Part shown: positions 28,433 through 38,681 of the stretch, piece by piece | Layout of the letters: the number at the start of each line of letters is the position of its first letter | How positions within the stretch are numbered: the stretch's first letter is position 1 | Assembly (NCBI RefSeq): GCF_015594605.1 | Contig: NZ_JADNQT010000002.1 | Location: 124,001-188,000, forward strand | Length of the DNA: 64,000 nucleotides | Direction: 5' to 3' | Source of the DNA: Streptococcus sp. HF-1907 | Lineage (GTDB): Bacteria > Bacillota > Bacilli > Lactobacillales > Streptococcaceae | Translations under genes and position numbers: made by a program | Notes under the pieces: generated by a model | The model's input: the letters and a program-made list of their open reading frames with translations, nothing else | Databases searched by the model: none | Told to the model about the DNA's origin: nothing

Positions 28433-28513
28433 CCTATTTTCTGAAAAAATTAGAAAGAAATATTCCCATAATTTTGGGCTAATTATTTGACAAAACTAAC
28501 TAAAACAAACTAA

Positions 28514-28553
28514 AAGGATTGAGCTCCGCATTATACAGCAGAGCTCAATCCTT
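28514..28553 (-). terminator. terminator of the P-type ATPase gene
   Basis: AAGGATTGAGCTC (28514-28526) pairs perfectly with GAGCTCAATCCTT (28541-28553), a 13-bp stem, followed by TTTTAG on the minus strand. It lies 30 bases after the stop. Confidence 0.85.
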
Positions 28554-28583
28554 CAACTAAATAACATTCGCAACTTTGTCTTA

Positions 28584-31190
28584 TTATTTGCTGTAACGAA
28601 TCATTTTAATGGCTTGAACAACCAATGTAGGAGCAAACGCTAGGCCTAAAATTGTCAAAATTTGACTTAGTGATAGACTTACAACACCGAACATGCCACC
28701 GATGGCTGGAACAAAGACAATAAGAGCAACAAGAGCAAGACCAACCAAGAATGCATAGACAGTATTCTTATTAGAGAAAACACCAATTTTACTTAATGGA
28801 AGGTCACTACGACAACTGAATCCATGGAAAAGACGTCCAAGACAGAGCACCAAGAATGCATAGGTTGTTGCGTAGCCCTTACCAGTATTAACACCGATGA
28901 GATAAGCAACCATAACGGCGATGGCAATAAGAATTGCTTCGCTAATAACTTCTTTGAAGGTCTTGGCTGTGAGAATAGATTCATTTGGATCACGTGGCGC
29001 ATCATCAAGAACAGCTTCCGTTCCTTCCTCCATACCGATGGCAATGGCTGGAAGTGAATCCGTCACCAAGTTGATGAAGAGCAACTGAATCGCTAAGAAA
29101 GGCACGACAAACTTACTATCAAAGAAAGCCATAAAGGTTGTTAGAATAACTACGATAATAGCTGAGCTATTACCAGTCAAAAGATACTTGATGGCATTCT
29201 TAATGTTAGCAAATAGGTTACGTCCAACAGTAACTGCTTTAATGATAGTTGCAAAGTTGTCATCCGTCAAAATCATGTCTGAAGCGTCTTTTGAAACCTC
29301 TGAACCAGTAATCCCCATAGCGATACCGATATCAGCTTGTTTAAGGGCTGGCGCATCGTTGACACCATCACCGGACATCCCAACGACCTTACCTTTGGCT
29401 TGCCAAGCGTTGACAATACGAATTTTATGCTCAGGCGCAACACGCGCATAAACTGAAATCTTCTCAAGATCGCGTGCCAATTCTTCGTCGGACATTTTTT
29501 CAAGAGTAGCCCCGTCAAGAACCATATCACCTTCTTGGAAAATACCAATCTTACGGGCGATAGAACGACCAGTCACGACATGGTCACCTGTAATCATAAT
29601 CGGTTTGATACCGGCACGGATAGCCTTAGCAACTGCTTCTTTTGATTCTTCACGCGGTGGGTCAATCATCGACGTCAACCCAACGAAAGTCAAATGATCC
29701 TCATGTTTAAAATCAAGTTCATCATCGTCAAAATAACGGAAGGCGTAGCCAAGTACGCGAAGTCCTTCTTCAGCAAACTTATTATTTTGATTAAGGATAT
29801 TAACCTGGTCATCAGATGTGATTTCGCGAACCTCACCATTAATCAAGATGTGAGTTGTCTGGCGAAGCAATTCATCCGTTGCACCTTTGACAAGGAGGAC
29901 ACGGTGTCCATCAATATCATGAAGAGTTGACATGTATTTACGGACAGAGTCGAATGGTAATTCGGCAACACGTGGGTATTTTTCACGATGATTTTGTTCG
30001 GTAATATCGTACTTACGACCTAGTTCAATCAACGCAAGCTCCGTTGGGTCACCAACTTTTTGATCACCATTGATAAACGAATCATTAGTCAAAACCATAG
30101 TGTTCATCAAGAATTGAGCTGCTTTGTCAGTCAAATCAAGCTGGTCAGGTTTTACCAATGTTTCGTTGAGGTAAATGTCATTGACCGTCATCTTATTTTG
30201 AGTCAACGTTCCTGTCTTATCTGAGGCAATCACTGAGACTGAACCCAAAGTTTCAACAGAATTAAGACTCTTCATAATGGCATTTTCTTTAGCCAATTTT
30301 TGAGAACCGAGAGATTCCACGATCGTAATAATAGAAGCTAGCGCTTCTGGAACCGCTGCTACTGCAAGGGCAATTGCAAACATGGCCGCTGACATGAAAT
30401 TCCCAGAATTCCAATAAACCAAACCGAAGACAATCACACAGATAATCATGATTCCCATTGACAAATGTTTTGAAAATTCGTCAATAGAACGTTGAAGGGG
30501 TGATTTACAGCTAGTAGCTCCCTTGATTAGTGATGAAATCTTACCGATTTCAGTATTTTCACCGATGTCTGTGACAATAGCAGAGCCATTACCATAAGTA
30601 ACTTGAGAACTAGTGAAGACCATATTGGTCTGGTCACCGATAACCACTTCTCCTGCAATCGGGTCAACCGTCTTATCAACCGCATGGCTTTCACCTGTCA
30701 GAGCTGATTCGTTAACCTGAAGCGAACGCGCATCAACAATACGAGCGTCAGCGACAATCATATCACCTGCTTCAAAGACAACCAAGTCACCAATAGTCAC
30801 ATCCGTAGAATCAATTTCTTGCTTCTGACCGTCACGAATAACCTTGACCTTAGGGACAGACAAAGACTTCAAAGAATCAACTGATTTTTGTGCATTGAGC
30901 GTCTGAGTGGTACCCAAAATCGCATTCAAAATCAATACCGCAATAATAACAATCGTTGACTCTAAATCACCAGTCGCACCAGAAATCAAGGCTGCAATAA
31001 TCAAAATAATGACAATCAAATCCTTGAATTGGTCAATAAAAATTTGCAATGCACTAGGTCGATCAGCTTCCTTGAGCTCATTAGCCCCGTAGCGCTCTTT
31101 GCGTTTAGCTGCTTCTTGCGACGACAATCCGTTCAAGGAAGTATTCAACTCTTCCATTGTCTCATCAGAAGACTTTCGATAAAAAGACAT
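28584..31190 (-). CDS. P-type cation-transporting ATPase (Ca2+/Mn2+ type)
   Basis: 868 residues. N-terminal cation ATPase domain (GLSSQEAAKRKERYG), TM1-4 (about 50-110 and 240-300), actuator motif LTGES, phosphorylation site SDKTGTLTQNKMT, hinge MVTGDxx-like ITGDHVVTGR and GDGVNDAPALKQADIGIAMG, then six C-terminal helices. The PEALA in TM4 fits PMR1/SERCA-type Ca or Mn pumps. Pneumococcal MgtA, with the same leader type, exports Ca2+ and Mn2+ (established). A yybP-ykoY-type riboswitch upstream supports manganese control here. Cation specificity is inferred. Confidence 0.9.
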   Translation of the reverse strand: MSFYRKSSDETMEELNTSLNGLSSQEAAKRKERYGANELKEADRPSALQIFIDQFKDLIVIILIIAALISGATGDLESTIVIIAVLILNAILGTTQTLNAQKSVDSLKSLSVPKVKVIRDGQKQEIDSTDVTIGDLVVFEAGDMIVADARIVDARSLQVNESALTGESHAVDKTVDPIAGEVVIGDQTNMVFTSSQVTYGNGSAIVTDIGENTEIGKISSLIKGATSCKSPLQRSIDEFSKHLSMGIMIICVIVFGLVYWNSGNFMSAAMFAIALAVAAVPEALASIITIVESLGSQKLAKENAIMKSLNSVETLGSVSVIASDKTGTLTQNKMTVNDIYLNETLVKPDQLDLTDKAAQFLMNTMVLTNDSFINGDQKVGDPTELALIELGRKYDITEQNHREKYPRVAELPFDSVRKYMSTLHDIDGHRVLLVKGATDELLRQTTHILINGEVREITSDDQVNILNQNNKFAEEGLRVLGYAFRYFDDDELDFKHEDHLTFVGLTSMIDPPREESKEAVAKAIRAGIKPIMITGDHVVTGRSIARKIGIFQEGDMVLDGATLEKMSDEELARDLEKISVYARVAPEHKIRIVNAWQAKGKVVGMSGDGVNDAPALKQADIGIAMGITGSEVSKDASDMILTDDNFATIIKAVTVGRNLFANIKNAIKYLLTGNSSAIIVVILTTFMAFFDSKFVVPFLAIQLLFINLVTDSLPAIAIGMEEGTEAVLDDAPRDPNESILTAKTFKEVISEAILIAIAVMVAYLIGVNTGKGYATTYAFLVLCLGRLFHGFSCRSDLPLSKIGVFSNKNTVYAFLVGLALVALIVFVPAIGGMFGVVSLSLSQILTILGLAFAPTLVVQAIKMIRYSK

Positions 31191-31218
31191 AGCATCCTCC
31201 TTCTGGTCTCTTTTGCAA

Positions 31219-31335
31219 CAAAAAAGAGACCTGTTTTACTAAAACAAGTCTCGCTATTTCATATATTGCCGGAAATTTCTTTCGTATTGACGACAATATC
31301 ACGAACCTAGTTCGCTAGCTACTCCCTCGAATTAC
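31219..31335 (-). promoter_or_regulatory. yybP-ykoY-type (Mn2+) riboswitch with terminator
   Basis: On the minus strand the leader has GGGAGTAGC near its 5' end and the later TCGTCAATAC and TTTCCGGCAATA blocks, arranged as in the yybP-ykoY family. It ends in a strong hairpin: GAGAC-CTGTTTT (31226 on) with AAAACAAGTCTC (to 31252), then six Ts. In this family Mn2+ binding prevents termination. The aptamer occupies roughly 31255-31332. The P-type ATPase starts at 31190, right after the terminator. Confidence 0.8.
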
Positions 31336-31339
31336 CACT

Positions 31340-31368
31340 ATTATAGCATAAATGGGGAAAAATTCAAA
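31340..31368 (-). promoter_or_regulatory. promoter of the riboswitch-ATPase transcript
   Basis: TGCTATAAT extended -10 (TATAAT at 31345-31340), with TTTGAA 17 bp upstream (31368-31363), directly before the aptamer. Confidence 0.7.
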
Positions 31369-31394
31369 TGAGAACGTTTTAGAAAAATGTAAAA

Positions 31395-31416
31395 AGACCG
31401 AACCGAAGTTCAGTCT
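31395..31416 (-). terminator. terminator of rpsP-khpA
   Basis: AGACCGAAC (31395-31403) and GTTCAGTCT (31408-31416) form a 9-bp stem with a single wobble, closed by a TTCG tetraloop on the transcript, then TTTTT. It lies 3 bases past the khpA stop. Confidence 0.9.
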
Positions 31417-31418
31417 CT

Positions 31419-31661
31419 CTAGTTTTCCTCATCAATAACGAGTCGAACCTTTTTACCTTGCGTTGGTACCGAATAGACAATCGATCTTATGGCTGTGATT
31501 GTGCGACCTTTTTTTCCGATTACACGACCGATGTCTTGAGCATCCAAATTAAGATGATACTCCAAAAATTCAGAACCATCTTTAATTTTAATCGTTAAGT
31601 GATCAGGTTGTGAAATCAAAGGTTTCACAATAGCGATAATGAGATTTTCAATGGTATCCAT
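31419..31661 (-). CDS. khpA: KH-domain RNA-binding protein KhpA
   Basis: 80 residues, a single KH domain with the GxxG loop as GKKG ([18 protein letters not shown]). In pneumococcus KhpA pairs with KhpB/EloR and affects cell elongation and RNA binding (established). It follows rpsP by 9 bp, the usual pairing. Confidence 0.92.
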   Translation of the reverse strand: MDTIENLIIAIVKPLISQPDHLTIKIKDGSEFLEYHLNLDAQDIGRVIGKKGRTITAIRSIVYSVPTQGKKVRLVIDEEN

Positions 31662-31670
31662 AGGCTTTTA

Positions 31671-31943
31671 TTATTTCGAGAATTTTTGGTCGTGGAATTT
31701 AGCCATAACACCAGCTTTTGAAAGGATGTTACGAACTGTATCTGAAGGCTGTGCACCTTTAGACAACCATTCAAGAACACGTTCTTCTTTAAGTGTTACT
31801 TGGTTTTCAGCTACAAGTGGATTGTAAGTTCCAACTGTTTCGATGAAACGACCATCACGTGGTGCACGTGAATCTGCAACGTTAATACGGTAGAAAGGTT
31901 TTTTCTTAGAACCCATACGAGTCAAACGGATTTTTACTGCCAT
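31671..31943 (-). CDS. rpsP: 30S ribosomal protein S16
   Basis: 90 residues. Starts [20 protein letters not shown], continues [14 protein letters not shown] and YNPL, the S16 signature, and is basic throughout. First gene of the rpsP-khpA unit; its promoter is overlapped with the terminator of the preceding ABC operon (32018-32061). Confidence 0.97.
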   Translation of the reverse strand: MAVKIRLTRMGSKKKPFYRINVADSRAPRDGRFIETVGTYNPLVAENQVTLKEERVLEWLSKGAQPSDTVRNILSKAGVMAKFHDQKFSK

Positions 31944-32017
31944 TTTGTAAAGTCTCTTTTCTGTTTTTTAATTATTTTTTGGTGGTCAATAGTTGAGCTA
32001 GTAACCTTACCTTAATT

Positions 32018-32045
32018 ATTATAGCATAAAAAAACAGAGTGTCAA
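32018..32045 (-). promoter_or_regulatory. promoter of rpsP, overlapping a terminator
   Basis: TTGACA (32045-32040), 16-bp spacer, TATAAT with TGC in front (32023-32018). The TTGACA is part of the 3' arm of the terminator hairpin at 32039-32061, and the terminator T run forms the spacer. Confidence 0.8.
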
Positions 32046-32061
32046 GAAAAAAACTTGACAC
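32027..32061 (-). terminator. terminator of the MacAB-like operon
   Basis: GTGTCAAG (32039-32046) and CTTGACAC (32054-32061) form a perfect 8-bp stem with a 7-base loop, followed by TCTG and seven Ts on the minus strand. It is 14 bases past the permease stop. Confidence 0.85.
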
Positions 32062-32074
32062 CGTTAAAATTATT

Positions 32075-33319
32075 TTATTCATATCGCAAAGCATCAATTG
32101 GATTTAATTTACTTGCTTTATTAGCTGGTAATAAGCCAAATAGAATACCAATGACCGCTGAAAAAATTAGGCTAGAAATAGCGACATTCAAAGACACCGT
32201 AGGTGTGATTTGTGTTTGTACCTTAGCAATAATGGCTGAACTAGCATAGGCTAGAACAATCCCAATTAAACCACCAATGATAGTCAAAACCATCGATTCA
32301 ATCAAAAATTGTGCTAAAATCTTTCGCCGGGTAGCTCCGAGTGCCTTACGCAGACCAATTTCACGCGTCCGCTCTGTCACAGATACCAGCATGATATTCA
32401 TGACCCCAATGCCGCCAACCAGGAGTGAAATAGCAGCAATAGCTCCAATCACTCCAGTCATTATAGCAACTTGGCTATTGACTGATTTGATGATTGAGGT
32501 CATATCATAACTCGCGTAGAAACCTTCTTTGACATGACTCATCTGCGTCAGGCGTTTCCCGATTACCTTGCCAAGGCGATTGGATTGCGTGACATCATGG
32601 ATATTGAAGTACATATTTTGAACTTCCTTGACACCAAATTCCAGCGATAATTGCGTATTTGTCATAATGGCATTACCATCTGTTGGTAAATTATAAACGC
32701 TGGTATCTGGGTCTTTGTAAACACCAACGACACGATAAGATTTATCTTTGAGACTGACCACTTGATTTAGAGCATCTTCAGGAGAGCCGAACAATTTATT
32801 GGCCAAATTACTATCTAGCATAATAACTCTCGAAAAGGTTGTGTAATCGGTCGTTTCAAAAGGACGACCTGCAAGAATTTTAAACCCTTTTATGCCCAAA
32901 TAGGTTTTGTTGATACCTGTCACAGTGACCGTTTTAGCTTTTTTCTTCAGATAAGACACTGAAGTGCTGGTCTGATTGGTGACATAGTAGCCATCAACGC
33001 CATCTACTTCTTGGCTAATTTGCTCTAGCCAAGATTCCTGAACCTTATCTTCAGAGCTATCACTATCTCCAGTTGACATGAACATCCCACCATCAGCAGC
33101 AAGGTCATCTTCCAATTTTTGGTCCGCCTTTGTTTTATAGTAAATCTGCAAATTCTTCTGGGACTTGGTAATATCGGCAACAACCGAATCTTTCATTCCA
33201 CGACCAAGCGCCATGATTAAAACAACCGAAGCCACACCAATAATAATTCCTAGCATGGTCAAAAAGGCCCGCATTTTATGCCCCATAATTGAGCTTAGGG
33301 CAAATTTCCAATTTTCCAT
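32075..33319 (-). CDS. MacB-like ABC permease (FtsX fold)
   Basis: 414 residues. TM1 near residues 17-40, a large extracellular domain (about 45-280), then three C-terminal helices with the FtsX/MacB segment MLVSVTERTREIGLRKALGA. No ATPase domain; the ATPase is the separate upstream gene (10-bp gap). With the adaptor it forms a three-gene export system like YknXYZ in Bacillus. The substrate may be a peptide or drug; not shown by sequence. Confidence 0.9.
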   Translation of the reverse strand: MENWKFALSSIMGHKMRAFLTMLGIIIGVASVVLIMALGRGMKDSVVADITKSQKNLQIYYKTKADQKLEDDLAADGGMFMSTGDSDSSEDKVQESWLEQISQEVDGVDGYYVTNQTSTSVSYLKKKAKTVTVTGINKTYLGIKGFKILAGRPFETTDYTTFSRVIMLDSNLANKLFGSPEDALNQVVSLKDKSYRVVGVYKDPDTSVYNLPTDGNAIMTNTQLSLEFGVKEVQNMYFNIHDVTQSNRLGKVIGKRLTQMSHVKEGFYASYDMTSIIKSVNSQVAIMTGVIGAIAAISLLVGGIGVMNIMLVSVTERTREIGLRKALGATRRKILAQFLIESMVLTIIGGLIGIVLAYASSAIIAKVQTQITPTVSLNVAISSLIFSAVIGILFGLLPANKASKLNPIDALRYE

Positions 33320-33329
33320 TCACATCTCC

Positions 33330-34040
33330 CTAATCAATTCGGACACTTTCAGTCGTATCAGCCGTAATCTCACCATCACGGATAACAATTTTTCGCGTTG
33401 CATAGTCAGCAATCTCTGGCTCATGCGTCACCATAATAATCGTTTTTCCTTCGCGATTAAGTTCCGTCAAAAGCTCCATAATCTGTTCACCAGTCTTGGT
33501 ATCCAAGGCACCGGTTGGCTCATCAGCCAGAATAATGGATGGATTATTGACCAAGGCTCGCGCTATGGCGACACGCTGTTTCTGACCGCCAGAAAGTTCT
33601 GAAGGCAAGTGATGCATTCGCTCATGCAACTCGACTTTTTCTAAAAATTGCTCCGCCAATTTCTTACGTTTTCCTGAAGAAATACCCGCATAAATCAGCG
33701 GTAACTCGACATTTTGCAAGGCATTTAGTTTTGACAAGAGAAAAAACTGTTGAAAAACAAAACCAATTTCTTCATTTCTAACTTTGGCAAGCTCCTTCTC
33801 GCCCAATTCTTCCACTTGATTGCCATTTAAAAGATAATCCCCATCTGTCGGCGAATCTAGGAGACCAATAATGTTCATCAAGGTTGATTTTCCAGAACCA
33901 GAAGGTCCCATGATGGCTAAAAATTCACCTTCGTAAACAGTCAGATCAATCCCCTTCAAAACTTGGAGTTCTTGGTCACCATTCTGATAAGACTTGATAA
34001 TATGATGCAGGGTCATCAATTCTTTCTTCTCATTAGACAT
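33330..34040 (-). CDS. ABC transporter ATPase (MacB/LolD type)
   Basis: 236 residues. Walker A GPSGSGKST, Q-loop FVFQQFFLLSKLNA, signature ELSGGQKQRVAIARAL, Walker B SIILADEPTGALDTKTG, switch His VTHEPEIADYATR. It energises the adjacent FtsX-type permease. Middle gene of the adaptor-ATPase-permease operon. Confidence 0.93.
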   Translation of the reverse strand: MSNEKKELMTLHHIIKSYQNGDQELQVLKGIDLTVYEGEFLAIMGPSGSGKSTLMNIIGLLDSPTDGDYLLNGNQVEELGEKELAKVRNEEIGFVFQQFFLLSKLNALQNVELPLIYAGISSGKRKKLAEQFLEKVELHERMHHLPSELSGGQKQRVAIARALVNNPSIILADEPTGALDTKTGEQIMELLTELNREGKTIIMVTHEPEIADYATRKIVIRDGEITADTTESVRID

Positions 34041-34052
34041 CCGATGTCCCCC

Positions 34053-35243
34053 TTATTTTGTCGTATCATCAGAGCTTACATTATCCAATTTATCACCGTT
34101 TTTAAAGGATTTATCTGGGTTTGAAATGACAATTTGACCCACATTTAAACCTGTCAAAATTTCTTGTGATTTAGCATCTGCTTGACCAAGTGAAACTTCC
34201 GTCTTGGTGATTTTTCCAGTTGAATCGTCATAAACCCAAACAAATCGTTTCCCATTTTTCTTTTGCACAGCAGTTGTTGGAACAAGTGCATGTTTTTCCG
34301 TCGCCTGCACTTCAACTGAAACAGTGAAACCTTGTTTTAAATCATTCAAAGGACTTGTAAAATCAATTTTGTACTTGTAGGTCGGACTGCTACTTGAACT
34401 TTCGCTTGACCCTGAGGTATTTGTCTCTGGATAGTTGGAGATATAGGCAATCTTGCCAGTCCACTCTTGATCAGGGTAAACCTTGGATTTTATTTTAACT
34501 TCTTGCCCTACCTTAACATTAGCCAAATCGTATTCACCCAAGGTTCCTTGAACTTGAAGTTGTCCTTCCGTCGCAACATGAACCAAAGTCTGACTCGTTT
34601 TTGATGATGGGTCAATTGATGTATTAGTTTCTACCACAGTTCCTGAGACATCACTAACAATAACAGTTGCATTGAGAGCTTGTTGCGCTTTATCGACCTC
34701 CGTCTGAGCATTAGCATAGGTGTCATTTAAATCTTGGAGTTGTTGGTTGTAGGAAGCATTGGCTTGCGCTGTCGGAGGGGTTGTTACACTTGTCTCCTGA
34801 CCAGTCTCCTCATCGGTACTTGTAGTCGTTGTCGGTAAGTTGCCATAAGTTTTCAGATAAGTAATTTGACGTCCAATCTTGTTTAAATTACGGACAGCTG
34901 TATCATAACTTGCTTGAGCTGTCGTTGTATCGTACTGCACTAATTGTTGTCCAGCTGTCACCTGGTCTCCTACGTTAACCGTCACCTTGGCATCAGTCCC
35001 CTTGCTGGCATCAAAATAGACATACTGCTCCTGATTAGCCTTTAAGCGCCCAGACAAGATTATGGAAGACGCGACATTCCCTTCAATGACATTGACTGAC
35101 TTGTAACTAGTGACTTCATTTTTTGAACTGTTCTTTTGTTGCAACCATAAACCACCAGCTATAGCTACAAGAGCAAGGGCAGATAAACTACCAATGAGCC
35201 ATTTTCTTTTGTTAGTCAATTTTCCTTTTTTTCTTTTTGCCAT
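34053..35243 (-). CDS. membrane-fusion adaptor protein (HlyD/MacA-like)
   Basis: About 396 residues. N-terminal Lys-rich segment (AKRKKGKLTNKRKWL) and one TM helix (IGSLSALALVAIAGGLWL), then a biotinyl-lipoyl-like domain split around a coiled-coil (about 135-200), with DVSGTVVETNTSID, and a beta-barrel part to the end. A Ser-rich stretch (TSGSSESSSSSPTYK) lies near 280. The ATG at 35243 with AAGGAGATGG upstream is preferred over a longer frame without a ribosome site. It links the ABC pump to the cell surface. Confidence 0.88.
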   Translation of the reverse strand: MAKRKKGKLTNKRKWLIGSLSALALVAIAGGLWLQQKNSSKNEVTSYKSVNVIEGNVASSIILSGRLKANQEQYVYFDASKGTDAKVTVNVGDQVTAGQQLVQYDTTTAQASYDTAVRNLNKIGRQITYLKTYGNLPTTTTSTDEETGQETSVTTPPTAQANASYNQQLQDLNDTYANAQTEVDKAQQALNATVIVSDVSGTVVETNTSIDPSSKTSQTLVHVATEGQLQVQGTLGEYDLANVKVGQEVKIKSKVYPDQEWTGKIAYISNYPETNTSGSSESSSSSPTYKYKIDFTSPLNDLKQGFTVSVEVQATEKHALVPTTAVQKKNGKRFVWVYDDSTGKITKTEVSLGQADAKSQEILTGLNVGQIVISNPDKSFKNGDKLDNVSSDDTTK

Positions 35244-35396
35244 AAATCCATCTCCTTTTTTGTATTGTTTATCTAGAACAAGTGTAACGCTTTCATTTAT
35301 ATTTGTCAAGAAACTTCTTAATCTATCTCTAGTATACCCCATTTCTCAGTCCCCACTCTTACAATGATGTAAGAAAAGAATTATATGAGCCCACAT

Positions 35397-35423
35397 AAAA
35401 AAACAGCTATCAAAAGATAGCTG
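35397..35423 (-). terminator. terminator of the pyr operon
   Basis: CAGCTATC (35404-35411) and GATAGCTG (35416-35423) form a perfect 8-bp stem with an AAAA/TTTT loop, followed by seven Ts on the minus strand, 11 bases past the carB stop. Confidence 0.92.
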
Positions 35424-35433
35424 CCTAATTAGA

Positions 35434-38400
35434 TTAAATAGATTGTGTCAAAAAGCTTCTGCTTTCAAGAACGCGAACCATAGCATCCGCTGTATCAAGG
35501 GCAGTGAATAGAGGCACACCGTGTTCAATAGCTGAGCTACGAATGGTTGCACCGTCCTCATCAAAGGTACGTTTGGTACCGACAGTATTGATAATCGCCT
35601 GAACCTTACCTTGGCGAACTAGAGCTGGAATATCATTGTCATCATTGTCTCCCAACTTATCAACCAAAATTGGATTCAAACCGTGTTCTTTAAAGAATTT
35701 GGCGGTTCCTTCTGTCGCTAGAATGCTGTAACCAATATTAGCAAAGCGTTTAGCCAAGCCAAGAGCTTCTTCCTTGGTTTCATCAGCAATGGTGAAAATA
35801 ACATTACCGAAGGCTGGCAAATGGAAGTAAGTTGCTTCAAAAGCTTTATAGAGTGCTTTTTCAAGCGTCGTATCCGTTCCCATAACTTCACCAGTTGACT
35901 TCATTTCAGGACCCAAGAGACTATCGACTTTAGCCAATTTAGTGAATGAGAAGACTGGCGCTTTGACATGGACATTTGGACTTTCAGGATACAAGCCGTC
36001 TTCGTAACCTTGTTCTGCCAAGCTTTCGCCCAAAATCAATTTCGTTGCTACTTGTGCCATTGGGATATTAGTTACTTTAGACAAGAATGGTACCGTACGG
36101 CTGGCACGCGGGTTAACCTCGATAACGTAAACTGTTTCATCTTTGATGACAAATTGGATGTTCATCATACCGATACAGTTGAGCCCAAGGGCTAAACGTT
36201 TGGTATAGTCAGCAATTGTATCTTGAACTTTTTGCGACATCCCTTGCGGTGGGTAAACAGCCATAGAGTCACCTGAGTGAACCCCTGCACGTTCAATATG
36301 TTCCATAATACCAGGAATGAGGACATCTTTACCATCTGAAATAGCGTCAACTTCACACTCACGCCCAACGATGTAAGAGTCAACCAAGACTGGATGGTCT
36401 GGGCTAGCCTTAACCGCTGTGCGCATGTAAGAACGGAGGTCTTCTTCATTCTCAACGATTTCCATGGCACGACCACCTAAGACATAAGACGGACGGACAA
36501 GCACTGGGAAGCCAACCTTACGCGCAGCTTCAACGGCTTCTTCTTCGTTAGTTGCTGTGTGTCCTGGCGGTTGTGGAATATTCAATGCTTTAAGAGCTTG
36601 TTCAAAGAGGTCACGGTCTTCGGCACGGTCAAGGTCAGCAACCTGAGTTCCCAAGATTTGAACACCTGCATTTGACAGACTTTCAGCCAAGTTGATAGCT
36701 GTTTGACCTCCAAATTGCACCACCACACCTTTTGGTTGTTCCAATTCAATGACGTTCATAACGTCTTCAAAAGTTAGTGGCTCGAAGTAAAGTTTGTCTG
36801 ACACTGAGAAGTCTGTTGATACTGTCTCAGGATTTGAGTTCATGATGATAGCTTCATAGCCTGCTGCTTGGATAGCTTTAACTGAGTGAACCGTTGCATA
36901 ATCAAACTCTACCCCTTGTCCGATACGGATTGGGCCAGAGCCAAGTACCATTACAGATTCTTTGTCTGACTTGATAGACTCATTCTCCCATTCGTAGGTA
37001 GAGTAGAAGTATGGTGTTGCTGAGTCAAATTCGGCTGCGCAGGTATCGACCATCTTATAGACTGGAACAATCTTATTTTCTAGACGAAAGGCACGCACCT
37101 CATCGCTTGTCATATTCCACAGCTCTGCGATTTTACGGTCCGCGAATCCATTTCGTTTAGCCTCTTTCAAAACAGCAGTGTCTTTAATATTTGTAGCGAG
37201 AGCTTGCTCAATTTCAAAAATGTGAAGCAATTTATCCAAGAAGAAGATATCAATCTTAGTCAGCTCTGCCAATTCTTCAATGGTATAACCGCGACGGATA
37301 GCTTCTGAAAGGTAGAAGAGACGGTCATCTTGCGCTTTGACAATCTTTTCAACAAGGGCGTCGTCAGTCGCTTCAGCCAATTCAGGCATTTCATTGTGGT
37401 GAACACCAATTTCAAGAGAACGACAGGCCTTAAGAAGACTTTCCTCGATGTTTCGACCGATAGCCATGACTTCACCAGTAGCCTTCATCTGCGTACCAAG
37501 ACGACGTTCACCATTCTCAAATTTATCAAATGGGAAACGTGGGATTTTAGCAACCACATAGTCAAGGGCTGGCTCGAACATAGCGTAAGTTGTGCCAGTA
37601 ACTGGGTTAATCATCTCGTCAAGCGTCAAGCCAACAGCGATTTTGGCAGCTAATTTAGCAATTGGATAACCTGTAGCTTTTGAAGCAAGGGCTGATGAAC
37701 GAGACACACGTGGGTTTACTTCGATAACATAGTATTTGAAGCTGTGTGGGTCAAGGGCAAGTTGAACGTTACAACCACCTTCGATTTTTAGTGCGCGGAT
37801 AATTTTAAGACTGGCATCACGCAACATTTGGTTCTCAATATCTGAGAGAGTTTGCGTTGGTGCAAATACGATTGAATCTCCCGTGTGGATACCAACTGGG
37901 TCAAAGTTTTCCATGTTACAAACGACAAGGGCATTGTCAGCTGCATCACGCATAACTTCGTATTCAATTTCCTTGAAACCAGCGATTGAGCGTTCAATCA
38001 AACATTGAGTAACTGGCGACAGCTTAAGTCCATTTTCAGCAATTTCGCGTAGCTCCTCTTCGTTGGCACACATACCACCACCAGTTCCTCCGAGGGTAAA
38101 GGCAGGGCGGACGATGACAGGATAACCGATTGTTTTAGCAAAAGCAACCGCTTCTTCAACTGTATTGACAATTTCAGATTCAGGAATGGGTTGATTAAGC
38201 TCTTCCATCAATTGTTTGAAAAGGTCACGGTCTTCGGCTTGGTCAATGGCTGACAATTTTGTCCCTAAAAGTTCAACCCCAAGTTCATCAAGAATACCTG
38301 CCTTTGACAATTCCATGGCCATATTGAGACCAGTTTGTCCACCAAGAGTCGGTAGAAGAGCATCTGGACGCTCCTTACGCAAGATACGTTCCACAAACTC

Positions 38401-38613
38401 AATCGTAATTGGCTCGATGTAAACCTTGTCAGCAATTTCTTTATCCGTCATGATAGTCGCTGGGTTTGAATTGACAAGAACAACACTGTACCCCTCTTCT
38501 TTCAAAGCAAGACAGGCCTGTGTCCCCGCATAGTCAAATTCAGCAGCCTGCCCAATAATAATCGGACCAGACCCAATAACCATAATTTTTTTAATATCAG
38601 TACGTTTTGGCAT
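35434..38613 (-). CDS. carB: carbamoyl-phosphate synthase large subunit
   Basis: 1059 residues. Two homologous ATP-grasp halves (each starting with a [17 protein letters not shown] / [17 protein letters not shown] motif; [14 protein letters not shown] in the first), and a C-terminal MGS-like allosteric domain (about 930-1059). It makes carbamoyl phosphate from bicarbonate, ATP and ammonia delivered by CarA, for pyrimidines and arginine. Last gene of pyrR-pyrP-pyrB-carA-carB. Confidence 0.97.
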   Translation of the reverse strand: MPKRTDIKKIMVIGSGPIIIGQAAEFDYAGTQACLALKEEGYSVVLVNSNPATIMTDKEIADKVYIEPITIEFVERILRKERPDALLPTLGGQTGLNMAMELSKAGILDELGVELLGTKLSAIDQAEDRDLFKQLMEELNQPIPESEIVNTVEEAVAFAKTIGYPVIVRPAFTLGGTGGGMCANEEELREIAENGLKLSPVTQCLIERSIAGFKEIEYEVMRDAADNALVVCNMENFDPVGIHTGDSIVFAPTQTLSDIENQMLRDASLKIIRALKIEGGCNVQLALDPHSFKYYVIEVNPRVSRSSALASKATGYPIAKLAAKIAVGLTLDEMINPVTGTTYAMFEPALDYVVAKIPRFPFDKFENGERRLGTQMKATGEVMAIGRNIEESLLKACRSLEIGVHHNEMPELAEATDDALVEKIVKAQDDRLFYLSEAIRRGYTIEELAELTKIDIFFLDKLLHIFEIEQALATNIKDTAVLKEAKRNGFADRKIAELWNMTSDEVRAFRLENKIVPVYKMVDTCAAEFDSATPYFYSTYEWENESIKSDKESVMVLGSGPIRIGQGVEFDYATVHSVKAIQAAGYEAIIMNSNPETVSTDFSVSDKLYFEPLTFEDVMNVIELEQPKGVVVQFGGQTAINLAESLSNAGVQILGTQVADLDRAEDRDLFEQALKALNIPQPPGHTATNEEEAVEAARKVGFPVLVRPSYVLGGRAMEIVENEEDLRSYMRTAVKASPDHPVLVDSYIVGRECEVDAISDGKDVLIPGIMEHIERAGVHSGDSMAVYPPQGMSQKVQDTIADYTKRLALGLNCIGMMNIQFVIKDETVYVIEVNPRASRTVPFLSKVTNIPMAQVATKLILGESLAEQGYEDGLYPESPNVHVKAPVFSFTKLAKVDSLLGPEMKSTGEVMGTDTTLEKALYKAFEATYFHLPAFGNVIFTIADETKEEALGLAKRFANIGYSILATEGTAKFFKEHGLNPILVDKLGDNDDNDIPALVRQGKVQAIINTVGTKRTFDEDGATIRSSAIEHGVPLFTALDTADAMVRVLESRSFLTQSI

Positions 38614-38681
38614 ATTTTCTCCTATTTGCTGTCTCTCAGAACAGCTTTAAATACTATTCAACTTTTTACTACAAGGTACAA

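Noticed and set aside
34900..35342. Longer adaptor protein starting at 35342
   Set aside because: The start at 35243 has AAGGAGATGG and gives the expected Lys-rich plus TM N-terminus; the added 33 residues are not family-like.
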